From Sycobia sp. Sy_11 (lineage: Eukaryota; Arthropoda; Insecta; Hymenoptera; Epichrysomallidae), in assembly GCA_018907035.1 (NCBI GenBank), contig JACCIC010000002.1:6815001-6879000 (forward strand): a stretch of 64,000 nt of DNA, read 5' to 3'. Below are positions 24,088 through 36,935 of this stretch, in pieces (within the stretch, counting starts at the first letter, position 1; each line of letters opens with the position of its first letter). Below the pieces are notes generated by a model. The model had not been told where the DNA came from. It was given only the letters and a program-made list of their open reading frames with translations, and made no database searches. Position numbers and translations under genes: made by a program.

Positions 24088-24665
24088 AGAATATTTTTCG
24101 CAAGGACTATGACGGCGAATTTGATGCCGCTATATCTTTTGCTCTTGAACCTCATTTTCAATACATTCGTTCCTTTACCACCCTCCGTGATAAGCACACT
24201 CGCCGCATATTTTTTACTCATTAGTTGCTTGACTATAATTTTGGTAATTATCAATCCTGTTTGTATAGTGAAGTCTTCCTCGAGAATGAGTTTTCTTCCC
24301 AGTGGACTTGCGCGTTTGGAAATAAGCACCGAACGTACGGGTGCGTCACCGAATTCTCTGGTGCCAAGTGTGAAACTGTCTCTAGTTGGTGTACGCCCGT
24401 TATAAGAATTTTTTTTCTGGAGCTGTTGCAAATAAACCACCCTATTTTCTAATGGACGATATACATTCGATCCATTTAAGACTGTTTGAGCTTTATTAAT
24501 GGTCGAATAGTTCTCTTCATCACTTTTCGGATATCTATTATATTTTAAATTCACATTTTGTACATCTTCGGTCGTGTCGTTTTCTATTTCACCACTCGCA
24601 GAAACGAAAGTACTTATAATCTCTATCGCTATGAAGAAGACTATTAAAAGTTTAAAAGATGTCAT
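24088..24665 (-). CDS. Gene 1 exon 1: signal peptide and first MBF2-like domain
   Basis: The ATG at 24665 starts a clear signal peptide (MTSFKLLIVFFIAIEIIS, then a small-residue stretch) followed by an acidic spacer. Residues about 130-192 form an MBF2-like domain with IITKIIVKQ, ITEGGKGTNVLKMRFKS and IKFAVIVLAK. The frame appears to stop at a TAA at 24086, but that TAA lies in AATATTCT|GTAAGAA, an excellent donor in phase 2 (intron 24087-22979). Joining to the acceptor before 22978 gives 3354 coding bases, exactly 1118 codons with stop. Retention of the intron would give a 193-residue single-domain protein, so both products are possible. Confidence 0.87.
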
Positions 24666-24783
24666 CGCACTTATGAAAGACGTCGATGAATAGATTGTCT
24701 ATTCTGTTCGATACTTTTCAATGATTACGGAATATCAACTCACAGAGGTATTTTATATATTATGTTACTCCTAGATTATTCTC

Positions 24784-24833
24784 CCATATTAATGAATCTA
24801 TTTAAATTACGTGACTATTATAAATGTATTTAG
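24784..24833 (-). promoter_or_regulatory. Conserved upstream block of gene 1
   Basis: The minus strand reads AAATACATTTATAATA, then ACGTAATTTAAATAG, ATTCATTAATATG. The same ordered blocks lie upstream of the other four first exons (see 36468, 46721, 50986 and 58377). Here the TATA-like end is degenerate (AATATGG). It lies about 120-170 bases before the ATG. Confidence 0.65.
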
Positions 24834-25425
24834 AACAGAGTATGATTAAATTATAATTTATTGTAACTATGATCGCTCATGGTATCAATAATATTCCAAA
24901 AATGGTATATCAGGTAAATATTATTAACGAAAATTGTAAAAAGGTATACGGTAATATATAAAAAAGTATAAAAAAATGAATGAAAATATAAAAGACGATA
25001 ATGAAAAGTATACTTTATTGAACTCTTTCGCGTGTTACCCTGTTATACCTAGTATAAATATAATTTTGCTTTAATTTTATTTGCTTTGAAAGAATTTCCA
25101 AAGATCATATAAAACGATAAATTGTATAATCTAAAAATCTTAGATTAGTTTGCATCCACATAGGGTCAGCAAAAATTTTAAGAATATATTATTTAGTTTA
25201 GTACAACAAAATTTTTTTAATTAAACATACTATATGCTCAAGGATAAATACATCCACACTGTTCACCTTTCGTTTATTATCACTAGCCAAAACAAAGCCA
25301 AATATTGCTTAATAAAGTTTTACAAGTAAAAGTACCTCTTCTAATTGCAAAGTACATAAGAAGTTTGTATCATAATTTCAATAAAAATTGCGACTTTGCT
25401 TCAATAAAAAAAGAGAAAGAATACA
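24834..25425. other. Gene-free AT-rich stretch
   Basis: Nothing recognised between the gene 1 promoter block and the mariner remnant. Confidence 0.5.
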
Positions 25426-25429
25426 TTAT

Positions 25430-26330
25430 TCAAAATATTATCCATCGCTAGTTATGGCTTTTGCCTACAGGCCAGATAATTTGTGCCTTACTTTTGACGC
25501 CAGAAATGGATGAAGCCAATTTTTCATGTCCTCAAGTAAAGTGAAATGTAATTCGATGAGGTCATTCTAGACCTATCGAAACAAGTGACAGTCCGAGGGG
25601 TCTGGCATAAAAACAAAGTGTGGTCTGTAAGATCGGTAGCACAGAATTTCTCATCGCACTATTTTGGAAAGAATTTTTGACACAATAATGAACGTGCGGC
25701 CGAGCATTGTTGAGATGGAGAAAAAAAAATTCAAAAAATATCTCGTATCTGTTTTCCCATTTTCGCTCTTGTTCTCGCAATATTCATTAAAGAGGTGGCA
25801 ATTATGTTGCCTAAAATTGTCCTTCATCTGCTTGAACCTTTTTCAGTAGATCATAGCAGACCACGTCCTTCCGATCCCATGAAATGCAGAGCATGACCAT
25901 ATTTTCATATATTCCTTGCTCTGGCTTACGATGTTTTTAGTTTTCCAGACTCAACCCATGATTTTTGTGTGCTTCGGATAAAAATTCGATACAGAAATGA
26001 CTTCTTAAAGAAAAAAGTAACATAGACAGTTTTTTTCGGCGTCAGCTAGTTGCGACAGCCTATTTCTTACATTTTGAACGAATTTAAGTGATAACGTTAA
26101 CGCTTGGGAATTGGAAAAATGCTTGGCGTGCAACTCTTAATTATGTACCAAGTTCTTCTTGCGTTTTATACGGATCTCTATCGACGACAGATCGACTTTT
26201 TCATTTTCGAACTTTTGTCGCTACCCGCATGCACCGTGTCTTCATTATCAAAACGCGCAAGCCACTTTTGACCCAGCTACGAATGCAACTTTCTTTAAAT
26301 TAAATCAATGAAGTAATTTTTCGTATATTG
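25430..26330 (-). pseudogene. Decayed mariner transposase
   Basis: Read on the minus strand with frame changes, the translation follows a mariner (Tc1/mariner, IS630 superfamily) transposase in order. An EEL-like helix-turn-helix region near 26140 comes first. A stretch resembling 'YENMVMLCISWDRKDVVCYDLL' in separate short pieces lies near 25930-25850. NNARPHV, a relic of the catalytic HDNARPH motif, is at about 25700. A degraded C-terminal GHEKLAS...LPERW-like end lies near 25540-25450. Many stops and frameshifts make it inactive. The catalytic Asp of the HDN motif is already Asn. No terminal inverted repeats were identified. Confidence 0.75.
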
Positions 26331-27014
26331 TACTGTGACATTGGCACGTAATTCGAAATTTACAACCCAAGAAAAAAAATGTTGTGTATAAATTTATGCT
26401 CACTTTGACGAATCAAATTTAATAGATGTTTTTGACCTTTTTAACATAGGATAATTGTAATGGTCAAGAAATAGCCCAATAGATACAGCGAAGCTTATTA
26501 TCGTGAGTATTTTTTTCAGCAAATATATTGAACACCTGTGGCTAGTCCAATTAGCCCATTAATTGATGATAGTTAGTGATTGCTATTGTGGATCTCGAGA
26601 AACATTATATTAATAAATCGGATTTCTATTTATGAGGTTTTACGAACATATTGATACAACATTTAAATGCACTTTTAAAAATAATCTACAAGAAATTATT
26701 GATATTTTTAATTCTTATCATCGAAAATGAAAAATTGACGCATGAAATAAGAATAAAAAAACTTCAAAATTACTAATTAGTATCATAAACAACATTTTAA
26801 AGTATAGAGTATTAAATTTTAACTCGCATTACCTTAAAGTCAAAGAGTTTCTAACGTATATAGACTAGTGAACAAAGTTATTTTACTTTTAGCAATGAGA
26901 TACCAGAACAATAAACTTCTGTTAATAACATAATTTTTACAACTTAATATCTATCCATCAAAAAACATTTACAGGAACTAGTATGTCCAAGGAACCACGA
27001 AACTAGTAAGAATG

Positions 27015-27503
27015 ACTAAATTAATAAATATTTTTATCAGTCATACAGTCTTTATATAATAATCTACTATAGTAATATAATGACAGTCAGACTGTCCTTA
27101 TTTAAAATCACCCCCTCCCATTATCTGAAATGGAAATTACTACTAAAAAAATTAAATACAATTAAATTAAAAATTAAAAAAAAAAAATTGTCTATATACT
27201 GTGTTAGTAAAGAACAGCCTGTTTGCTCTCACCGCCTAAATTTAAATTTACCTTTGATATATTTTAAATCGCTCGATTAAGGACTAAACTGAGTTAAGTC
27301 ATCAGATATCAAAGGTAAATTTCGATTTAGGTAGTGCGGACAATCAGATTATTCTTTACTATCCTAGTATATAGATGATTTTTATTTTACTTTTATTTTT
27401 AATAATTTATTTTTTTTTTTAACAAGAACAGTCCGACTGTCATTCTATCAGCAGATCATTGTATAAAGACTGTAAGACCGTTAAAAATATTCATTAATTT
27501 AGT
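27015..27503. mobile_element. MITE with long terminal inverted repeats, copy 1
   Basis: The left end (ACTAAATTAATAAATATT...ACAGTCTTTATATAAT) is the reverse complement of the right end (27503 inward: ACTAAATTAATGAATATT...ACAGTCTTTATACAAT). A further pair, GACAGTCAGACTGTC on the left and a matching GACAGTCGGACTGTT on the right, lies inside. The centre is also palindromic, with paired TAAATTTACCTTTGATAT segments. The element is about 489 bp with no coding capacity, and a related copy is at 55938-56470. This fits a nonautonomous foldback-type DNA element. Confidence 0.82.
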
Positions 27504-28480
27504 TCACAACAGTCGACATAAGTACAATCTATAATTAATTAGTAAGGATGACAATGGAAAAAATAAAAATTAACATATCAGAAAATGTTCAAAAAACAAG
27601 CATAAAAGGTCAAACATACTTTTTATTTTGATAAGCAAGAATGGTTGACAATGAAAGTAATTAGAAAAAAGACTATTTGAAATGATAAATATTAAATGAC
27701 AATCTAATGCGATTAATGTAGATTATTAAGAAGATACATAATAACTAAGTTTCCATTATTTACAGCTTATTCAGAAAATTAAAAATACTAGTAAAAATAA
27801 TCAATTATTAATTTGTGTGTTGATCTATTTGTATATCCTAATTTTTGGCCTATATATTAATTTCGTAGATTATCTTTTTATTACTTATTGCTTCTGAATT
27901 CTGAAGATCATATTGGCATTCCTTTCTTTTCTGCCTTATAATAATTTTCCTTATTCAGTATGAAGGTCATCTATTATTTCTATAGTATCATTATAACATT
28001 ATAATTCAGTATTCACTTTCTGTTAAAACTAACTGTTTCTACTTAAATTATTGATTCACTTAAATGTTTTAAAATTTTGAATGCATTACTTATGTTTTAT
28101 TAAATAATTTTATTAATCGAATTTCGATGTATATTTATCTGATTCAAAGAAATATTTTCATCACAATTTTATTTTTAATAATATTGAATTCTCAATCTAG
28201 AATAGTTCAAAGCTTGAGGAAATACGCCTTTTCTAATGCGATCTTAAATTTATAAATCTCAAAAAATTTAATTTTGGTAAGATTTCATTTATATTTTACT
28301 AATTTTTTTTTATTAATTTATAATTTAACCAATATTATTTATTTTTGATATACAGTAAAGGTTTCAATACTTGGCTCATTCCTCCTCGTACTAATGTTTA
28401 ATTATTTCTTAAATCGTACTTATATGTAATTATTTTTTCTTCGTACTAATGTTAAAAATTAATTTTTCATTTCATATTTA
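27504..28480. other. Gene-free AT-rich stretch
   Basis: No gene or bounded repeat recognised. Confidence 0.5.
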
Positions 28481-28504
28481 TACAGAGTGTTCGAACACTC
28501 TGTA
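28481..28504. repeat. Perfect 24-bp palindrome
   Basis: The sequence is its own reverse complement, centred on TTCGAA, with arms TACAGAGTG and CACTCTGTA at its ends. It opens a GC-richer tract to about 29100, so it may be one end of a decayed transposon. No second end was found. Confidence 0.8.
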
Positions 28505-29150
28505 TACATATGCATTTCGGCCTGCCTGAAGAATATGTTGAAAATTATGTGTTACTTCAAAAAAAAAAATTATGGAGACATTTTTTGAAATGTAGACTCG
28601 TAATTGCGACGCCGGAGCTAAAAAGATCAAGATATTTTACATCCAGTTAAGACTTTTTGAACATCTTGAAAAGTAGACTTATAGATGCATCCTACGAGGA
28701 ATAATACTGTTTCGTAGTCGTGATCCTGGAACTGCAATGCTAAAGTTTGATCGAAAGAAACAACGTCGGTACAACGTCGTTTGAAAAGAATATCCAGTTG
28801 CTGAGTCCTCGCGCAGACCAACATCAGGCATCGAGCGCTTGACGAAAACTAAGGTCAATCGCCGAACGCCAATGCCCCGCGTATGGCCACGTGTGGTGTT
28901 ACTCTTCGTTATATGCTTAACGACTGCTCTTGGTTTTCCGTGGCGCACCGCGACCGGATGTGCTTTTCGAGTAACACCGTACGATCGTTACCGTATACAC
29001 AGAAAAATTTTCTACACCTTTTGTATTGACCATTTTTTTTTCTGAGCAACGGCTCAAGATATTCAATCGATCACCTTTTGACCTTCGCTTGACCCTCGAT
29101 CGGAGATCAAATTTTCCTAACAGTCAAGATCATATCCGAATGTACAATTT
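28505..29150. other. GC-richer tract of unknown origin
   Basis: Composition is distinctly higher in G+C than both flanks. Open frames on both strands (around 28679-29045) are short and unrecognised. Decayed transposon sequence is a guess. Confidence 0.35.
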
Positions 29151-32100
29151 TACGCTATTTTTGTTTTCGGTGTCAAAAATAGGAATAATCATTTAATAAG
29201 AACGTAGATAAATTACCTATAACTTTTTTCTCTAACAGTTTTTTGAAGAACGCATACCGTTTATGATAATGCAACGAAGAGAACGGATCGCAACAAAATT
29301 ATTACACAACATAGTTTTTCTATTGTAAATAAAAGTGGAGATATTTTATGATAAAAAATGATTTAATAAAATGCCGGAACATAAACATTATAAATAGTTC
29401 AACATTTATCTAGATACATGAAAGCTGGATTGTGCTTTTTTTTATCTTTTTATAGATAACTTCGCATTGTACAGTATTATGGACTTTATTTTTCAATTTA
29501 TGTTTATTTATAAAACTCCCGAAACATCAGATCCTCGATTTCACTCCAACTCTATTTATGTTAGAGAAGCAAAAAAGGATAGAAAGAGAATGAAAACGGA
29601 ATAATTAACGTTACATTATATTGTAATACTCATAAACCTAAATATTTTGTTGAATTTTTGAATAAATGCATCATTGGTAATTAAAAATTTTATTAAATAT
29701 TTATGTAAAATTGCCAGCTTATCCACTGTCGAATACATAACATTAATTTCATAATATCAGTTTGTATAAAATCATTCCAAAATGGATGAAAATAAACTAA
29801 AATGGTCTGATCGAAATTTCTTAAATAAATGCATTCCAAATAAAAAAACACGAAAAATTTAATCAACAATTTGTGTTTCAATGGAGAACTGAACCTGGCA
29901 CATAACATTTATATAAAATTATTTCTCCGTATAGTTTATACGTAAATATGTATTTTCTAAAATAGCTAAATATATTTTTTTTTACAGTTTCCGATAATTC
30001 ACTTGAGTATTTATCAAATATCACAATTACATAAAACCAAACTTTGGTTAGAACAGAGATCATGTAGATGACGCCAGTTACAAGCATCAAATTTTTAGTA
30101 CAATACCCTACAGAGAAACTTAATACATCGTAGCACCAGAAGAGATCATACGTCAGTTTGGAATTCCATTATATAAAACTTCTTTTTGTCGAAAACCTCG
30201 ATTGAACGAGCAAGTTTCTTGACACACCATCTGCAGACAAGTGTGAAACGTTCTTTCTGTGATAGATACATATCAAAATAAGATAAATAAAAAATTCAGT
30301 AACTACATATTGCATTATCTTCTATTCACGGCGAGATGTCACTGCAGTACGAAATCTGTAGAACATTAGAAGTAATCTCTTCTTTATCAATTTTGTGAGC
30401 AACAAATACATTGACAACTTATATCACAATTACGACAAAGAATAAAATTTTTTAAGTTATTATATTATTAAAAAAATGTAAACTGGCTGTTTGTCTATTT
30501 ACTGTATTCTCTGATATTGGTACAAAAATGGTATATAAGCGTTTTATTAAATTTATTTACATTATGTGAATGTTTTTATTTTTAAAATTGACAACAATAT
30601 AGAATAAAGGCCAATTAATAGCATGTTTAACTAAAATTTTCAGTAATTTATTATTTTCATATTATTTGAAAGTTTTAACATTTGCATTTGCATTTTATTT
30701 GAACAATATTTTTATCTCAATCGATAAAAGTTCACTACGACAAATTCTTAATTGCTAGAGAATCATCTAAGGATTATAAATTAAATTTTTATAAAAGACT
30801 GAAAAAGAAATCAGTTTTAATTTGTATATGTACAGATGAGCGATGTGAATAGCTAATAATAATATAAACACAATAAAGATAAATATTATAACAAATCAGA
30901 TTAAGAATAAGTGATTTTTTACGTAGAATGGTAGCAGGAGCGAGGAAAGCCACCCAGTATTTCTGGTAAAGCCAAAGACAGGAACCCATGCAAAAACTTG
31001 TCGATAACAAAAATAAATACTAAACTGTAAACTACTAAATAAAAAATTATAGAAAAATAATTAAAAATCAATTATCCGTTCAACAATGAATTACAAATTC
31101 AATATACACTAATAAATTGTACTTATAGAATTTTAATGATATTAAAGTTTATATAAAAAAGATAATTAATTTAATTAACAAGATAATAAATTAATTTTCT
31201 ATTAAAATACTTAATTATACAATAAATTTATTTGTCTCAAAATATAAGCAAAAAGTTGAAAGCAAGTATGTTATTTCTACAGTTTTCATATAAACATACT
31301 TGATTTTTATTGAACAAAAGAAGCTATACATACATAAGAAAATATAATAAAGCTGTTATTGTATAAAACTGAAAATTTACTGATAATTATTGCTTAAACT
31401 CTATAATTATTATATAATTCGTAATTTGCACACAAGTCTAAAAAACTGCAATAATTGACGAGTTATTCATTCTGAAAAACTATTGAAGCTAAGTAATTAT
31501 AATGAAGTAAATTGAAATCACATGAATTTATATTGCACAAAAAAATAAATAAGGCGAAGTAATATTTAAAACCATTTAAAATCAGCTTAATAAGTTTAAA
31601 TTATTTATAGTTATTAGAAATCATTTGATGTAACACAGTAAATTGAAAAATCTAAAAAGTTTGAAATAAATTTGAAATCATATCAAATTATATCAAAGTC
31701 CCTGTATCATTTTGACTTCCGCCCATTAGCAATAGTTATTATAATCATTCTTAAGTACAAAATGTTAAATAATATTATTAATTAATTAATCTGAAATACG
31801 GCCTTCAGTTATACTATAATAATAATTATTTATCATATCATGATAAATAGTAATGAAAAAATAACTGAAAGCATTTATTTTGAAAACTGAACCCATAGTA
31901 CTTTCTCATATTTATGTAATAGAATAGTAAAAAATGTAAAGTAATTAAAATAGTTAATGTATATAAATGGAGCATACCATTGTAACTTTGCACATATAAT
32001 AAGAATAATAATAACAACAGAAACAACAACAGCAAATTCGACAACGAAGACAACGACGACAACGATTACGACAATAGCAACAGCAACAACAAGATTTGAT

Positions 32101-34390
32101 ATGAACTGTTTTAATAATTTCGTATAAGCCTGTAAGCAGCGTGATATTTTATATACCTATATAGATTATTTCAAAATTTTAAAAAATTTCTTCAAAAACT
32201 CTCAGGTGAAATAGGATATTCACTAATACACGAGTTTTATACAGTCTAATCTATTGGACCGATCGTGAAAGAACTTTTTGTTTAATGAAAGATAATAAAA
32301 AAATTAAGAATATGAAGCGTATTTTATGTATATTAATATAGATTTATATAATGAAAAAATTAAAAAGAAAATGATTTTGAGTTTGTATGATGATTTTAAT
32401 GTATGCAAGCCAACGGCGACAGGGTGAAGCTTACTTATACTTGCCTTAAAAACCATACCGTATGCCTTCATTAGTACCGTGAATTAAAACTACAAAAGAA
32501 ATTTAGCCTAAACTATAGCCTTTCAAATGATGATTACGAAAGAATTAATTGTAATAACGAGTGTTTCTTATTTTTTACAATTTAAATCAAAATCGATTCG
32601 AAATTATAATTTTTCCAGTACAATTGCTTATAATATCTAAATTTTCTTTTTGATAAATTTAGGGAAGATAAAAACAACACAATGTGACTAGTAACAGGTG
32701 ACTCAAATTTTATATTACGCAAGTGGAATAACTTTAATTTCTAACAGATGGTCAGTGAGATAAGATACTTAATTCTTATCAAGTTGATCTGGCAAAAAAT
32801 ACGATATTGAATTTTACGTCGAACAATCTGTTATTATTTAATTTTATTTTTAATTCATTCTTTCTTCTCGATAAGGCCATCAGACATTCTCACTTCTGTG
32901 GCTTGACATACTTGGGGTTTTCAATATTGCTGATTATAATGTTAACAATTACCATATCGTTTTTTATCTTTTATCCAATCCTTAGGCTGGCTCAATTCAG
33001 TGTTAATCAATCATAAAATTTAGATTAAAAAAAAAAATTATATTACATTCATCAACTTTGCAACTAACGCTAAGGAAAAGAAAAAGCCAATCGTGAGAAA
33101 ACAGAAATATATTTTCTGAATTAATATTTCTTATCGTATCTTGCACGATCTGAACAGAAATTTGTTAATATATAATAATTAATATTATATCACGAGATTG
33201 CTATATAACACTAAGAAAAATACGAATTATTTATTAAATATCGATTCATTAAAATAAACATAGGAAATTATTGTTAATTAATATCGATTTGGAAGGTTAA
33301 AATTTTGATTAGTTGAACGAAACAGAATTTTTTCACATAAATGTATTCATTTATATTATGTATTATAATATAACAGCTTACAGGTTTTCATGTATTCCAA
33401 AAAAATATAAGATTTTCATAGAAAGCCAAAGATTTCATACGAAATTCGTTGGTCTATACTTCATACGAAGATACTCATTAAAAATTAACAAGTAAGTTAC
33501 TTCACTTCATTCGCTACCTTAAACTTGAGCTAAATGGCCGTAACCTTGTTACCATACCACCCGTAGGTAGCCGAAGATCCCTTAGAAAAACTAATAGACA
33601 ATATAATTATTAGTAATCTAATAATTACAAGTAATCTTATCCATATTAAAAAAACTTATCATTTTCCGAAACAAAAAAATCGCTGGCAAGTTGAATAGTG
33701 ATAAACAAAAAGATTAAAAACTAAAAATTGTACACTTCTTATTTCGATTAATAGTATTTGAAAAATTGTAAAATACTGGTAAAAAATCCTTTTATATGAA
33801 ATATGCTAGTATTATGTGTTGTTTTTTGAAAATATATGTTTAGAAAAATATAGAAATCAATTATTTTTTTATTTATTATCTTAAAAAAACTGACAGACAT
33901 TATATTATTATATTTATTAAGAATTTTACTCTTTTTATACTTTTTTTTATTAAAAATTAAAACTTATTAAAATATTTATTAAAAATAACAAAACAAAATC
34001 TATGCACAGATATCCTAATTTATATCTATAAAATTATTCTATAGTAACTAAAAGTAATATGGGTTTTTATGATGTAAAATTTTTTTATTTTTTTTACTAT
34101 AAAATCGAAGAAAAAATAAGTGAATACAAATGCCATAAATGTAAATTATAAACATAATTATTAAAAATATATAATAAACATTGTACTAAAAATTACGATT
34201 TAATAATAGAAAACATATACTAATTAATTCTTATTAATTATGATTGATTTATTGTTATATGAAACTAATAACTTGGGAGACGTATCTTTACATGTTTTCA
34301 ATACTGAAATGTCTACAATTAAAAAGAATTTAATATAACAATTTACAGAGCAAAACTTAAATCTCCTAAAAATTATTAGGTAAAAAGGAT

Positions 34391-34395
<5 letters not shown>
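29151..34395. other. Long gene-free AT-rich interval
   Basis: About 5 kb between the transposon-rich region upstream of gene 1 and gene 2. The short frames seen are AT-rich and hydrophobic or lysine-rich, with no family resemblance. I see nothing beyond simple A/T tracts and the triplet repeat listed separately. Confidence 0.5.
32007..32093. repeat. Imperfect (CAA/CGA)n triplet repeat
   Basis: A run of ACA/ACG/GCA triplets such as CAACAACAGC and GACAACGACGACAACG, with no coding support. Confidence 0.75.

Positions 34396-34444
<49 letters not shown>
34396..34444. repeat. (TA)n microsatellite
   Basis: Uninterrupted TA run about 120 bases downstream of the gene 2 stop codon. Confidence 0.95.
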
Positions 34445-34447
<3 letters not shown>

Positions 34448-34561
34448 ATAATACAACTATTTAGCCTAGAATTTAGCTAGAAATTCAACGGTTGCTTATG
34501 GTAAACGAATGTTTGAAATTGATTAAATAGTTTTCATTTGATACACAAATTCTTTTCATCC

Positions 34562-35399
34562 TTATTGAATCAGTTTTGCGTAAATATCAATCTGGAATTT
34601 AATTCCAAAAAATCTCTCGCTCTTGAACCTCAAAACTAATAAATTTTTACCTATACCCCCTTCAATAATACCGACACTTGCACCGTTTCCATCTTTCCTC
34701 AATTGCACGACTGAAATATGGGTTATAATCATGGTAGGAGGCAGAATAAAACTCTTTGTCCTTATTTTCTTCTTCCCATTCAGCTTCTTTTTCTTAGAAT
34801 AATATATGTCGGCGATATGCTCCGAGTCATCATCTATTTTTTCAAGAATGATATCTTCTTTTGTAGGTCCTTTTAGATAAACCACCTTTTTAGGTTTAGA
34901 TTTTTTTTTAAGCCTATCTCTCCGCATACTAGAGCTGAATTTTTTCAATAGAGATCTTTTCCCATTTGAACCTTCATAATCACTTTTTCCTTGGTCTTCT
35001 TGGTTTATTCTTTGGTTTTCTTCTTCATTTTTTTCTTCTTCTGCTTTGTCGTTTATTGCTGGACTGATATGTTCATTTTTTTCATCCTCTTCTTGTTCAT
35101 TTTTACGTTTGTCTCCTTGGCCATTTATTCTTTGGTTTGCTTGTTCATTGTTATGTTTTTCTTCTGAATTTTCGTTATTTTGCGATATGTGATTTGTTGA
35201 AACTGGATCTTTATCGCCATTTTGAGCAACTTCGTTCAACGTATCATCATCATTTCCTTCCCAATCGTCTGGCTTTTCATGAGTAATTTCATTCGATTTG
35301 AGTTCAGTAATTTCTTCAGAATCTGTACTTCCACTTTCATCAGAGTCTGTCTCAATGGCACGTGCATGAAAACCGGGTGTTAATTGAAAATGTACAGGA
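34562..35399 (-). CDS. Gene 2 exon 2: acidic E/N/K linker plus second MBF2-like domain
   Basis: The exon opens after the acceptor CATTTTAG|T at 35399, phase 2, and ends at TAA 34564-34562. It begins with an acidic Ser cluster (ETDSDESGSTDSEEITE). It continues through a Glu/Asn/Lys-rich low-complexity linker with repeated KNEE/QRIN-type words, then a basic stretch (RRDRLKKKSKPKK). It finishes with the MBF2-like domain: IITHISVVQLRKDGNGASVG, EGGIGKNLLVLRFKSERF and IKFQIDIYAK. The domain is closest to the second domain of gene 1, while the linkers are not alignable. The function is unknown. Confidence 0.88.
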
Positions 35400-35813
35400 C
35401 TAAAATGAAAACCGTTCAAATTAATATAATTAATTACAATATATTAAATTAAATTAATAATACATTATATCATGCATATATGTTAAAAATTTCATTCGTA
35501 AATTTTTTTAATAAATGATTAGTGAAGTATTGATAAATGTGTAGAAGTAAAACTAAAATTTAAAATTTTCAAAACATTTAGTCAATGTAAAGTAAGAAAT
35601 ATATCTATCCAGCTTTAAGATGAAATCTTCCATAATGTTTCAATATTATTAAAATTGAAAAGTTGAAAATACTAATTAAATATAACAAAGTATCATTAAC
35701 TTGTATAACGCAAACAACTGGTTACTGGCCATTAAATAAAAAAACAGAATTCAATCAAACAATAATGTTCAATTTTCTACGAATATTCATTGAGACATTT
35801 TTATTAATATTAC
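35400..35813 (-). other. Gene 2 intron
   Basis: GT...AG intron of 414 bp, the shortest in the cluster and without inserted elements. It starts GTAATATT and ends CATTTTAG. Confidence 0.8.
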
Positions 35814-36352
35814 CTGGCAGATTTCGCAAAGATCATCACAATGATCTTAATTTTACAGAATCTTCTGCTCTTAAACCTCAGTTTCAATACATTCGTTCCT
35901 TTCCCGCCTTCAGTAATGACGATACTTCCAGTTTTGCTCGCTATCTGCAACTCCTTCACTATAATTCGAGTGATTGTAAGGCTTTCGTCAATACTGAAAT
36001 CTGTTTCAAAAGTAATTTTCTGTCCTATTACATTTCTTGATGTGTAAATTAAGAATTCATTAACTAGGTGATCGTCCAATTGTTCACTTACGTCTGTGAA
36101 ACTTTCACTTCTTACTGATTCATCACCATCAGAATCAAAATCGTCCGAAAAAAAATCACTTTCGGATGAATCATTTTCGTTTGTTAATTCATAACTTTTC
36201 TTTACGTTATATGATACAGTGCTATTCTGTAAATTTATAATGTTAGGAGTAACTGTTACAGAATCGACATCACTATCTAGAAACAAAACTGCAGAAATAT
36301 TGGATACTTGTATTCCAATTAAGAAAGAGATTAAAAATTTAAAAGTTGCCAT
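35814..36352 (-). CDS. Gene 2 exon 1: signal peptide and first MBF2-like domain
   Basis: The ATG at 36352 begins the signal peptide MATFKFLISFLIGIQVSNIS. A spacer very rich in Ser, Asp and Glu follows (SSESDFFSDDFDSDGDES). The MBF2-like domain occupies about residues 115-180, with LTITRIIVKELQ, ITEGGKGTNVLKLRFKS and IKIIVMIFAK. The apparent stop is the TAA within CCAG|GTAATATT, a phase-2 donor. Joined to 35399 the coding length is 1377 bases, 458 residues plus stop. A decayed duplicate of this exon lies at 50421-50871. Confidence 0.88.
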
Positions 36353-36467
36353 AGCACGTTGGATAAATTTCGACTAATGGCTTTTCTATTCCTTTCAATA
36401 CTTTTAAATAGTAATACCGTATTAATGCAGAACGAAGTTCTATATCAGCAGTAACAACCGGATTGTC

Positions 36468-36521
36468 TTTTCATATTAACGAAACTATTTACATTACGTG
36501 TCTATTTTAAATGTATTTAGG
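36468..36521 (-). promoter_or_regulatory. Conserved upstream block of gene 2
   Basis: The minus strand reads CCTAAATACATTTAAAATAG, then ACACGTAATGTAAATAG and TTTCGTTAATATGAAAA. It aligns base for base in most positions with the blocks before the other first exons. The block ends in a TATA-like AATATGAAAA about 115 bases before the ATG. Confidence 0.68.
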
Positions 36522-36935
36522 ACAATACGTTTAAATAATATATTCTCTAAAATATTTAGCAGTTAGGGTTTGAATTAGTTTCCTAAGATAAAATTTAATA
36601 TGAGCACTTTTAATTATTGTATTTAAAAATGTTTAACAGTTCCTAACTCACTTCAAGCAATTCTAAATCTACTCTACAAAGAATTAATTGATCTATTACT
36701 ATTTTTGCTGCAAACAGTCAAGGAGGTCATTATAAAAGTAACGACCTTCAATTTTTGCTCGAATATAGCAAACACGTTTTTGGTTTTATAATATTACACT
36801 TCATTTAAAGAAATTATAGAAAGAACTGACACGTGACAAACATTTCATATAATTTAAATTGAGAAGTATGCATCACTTTTTAAAAAGAATATGAATTAGC
36901 AATAACATAATTAACAAATACATCGGTCTTCCTGG

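Noticed and set aside
24084..24665. Treating the signal-peptide ORFs as complete single-exon genes
   Set aside because: All four of their stop codons are inside strong splice donors with the same phase, and all four downstream ORFs lack a start and begin at phase-compatible acceptors. The single-exon form remains possible only as an intron-retained isoform.
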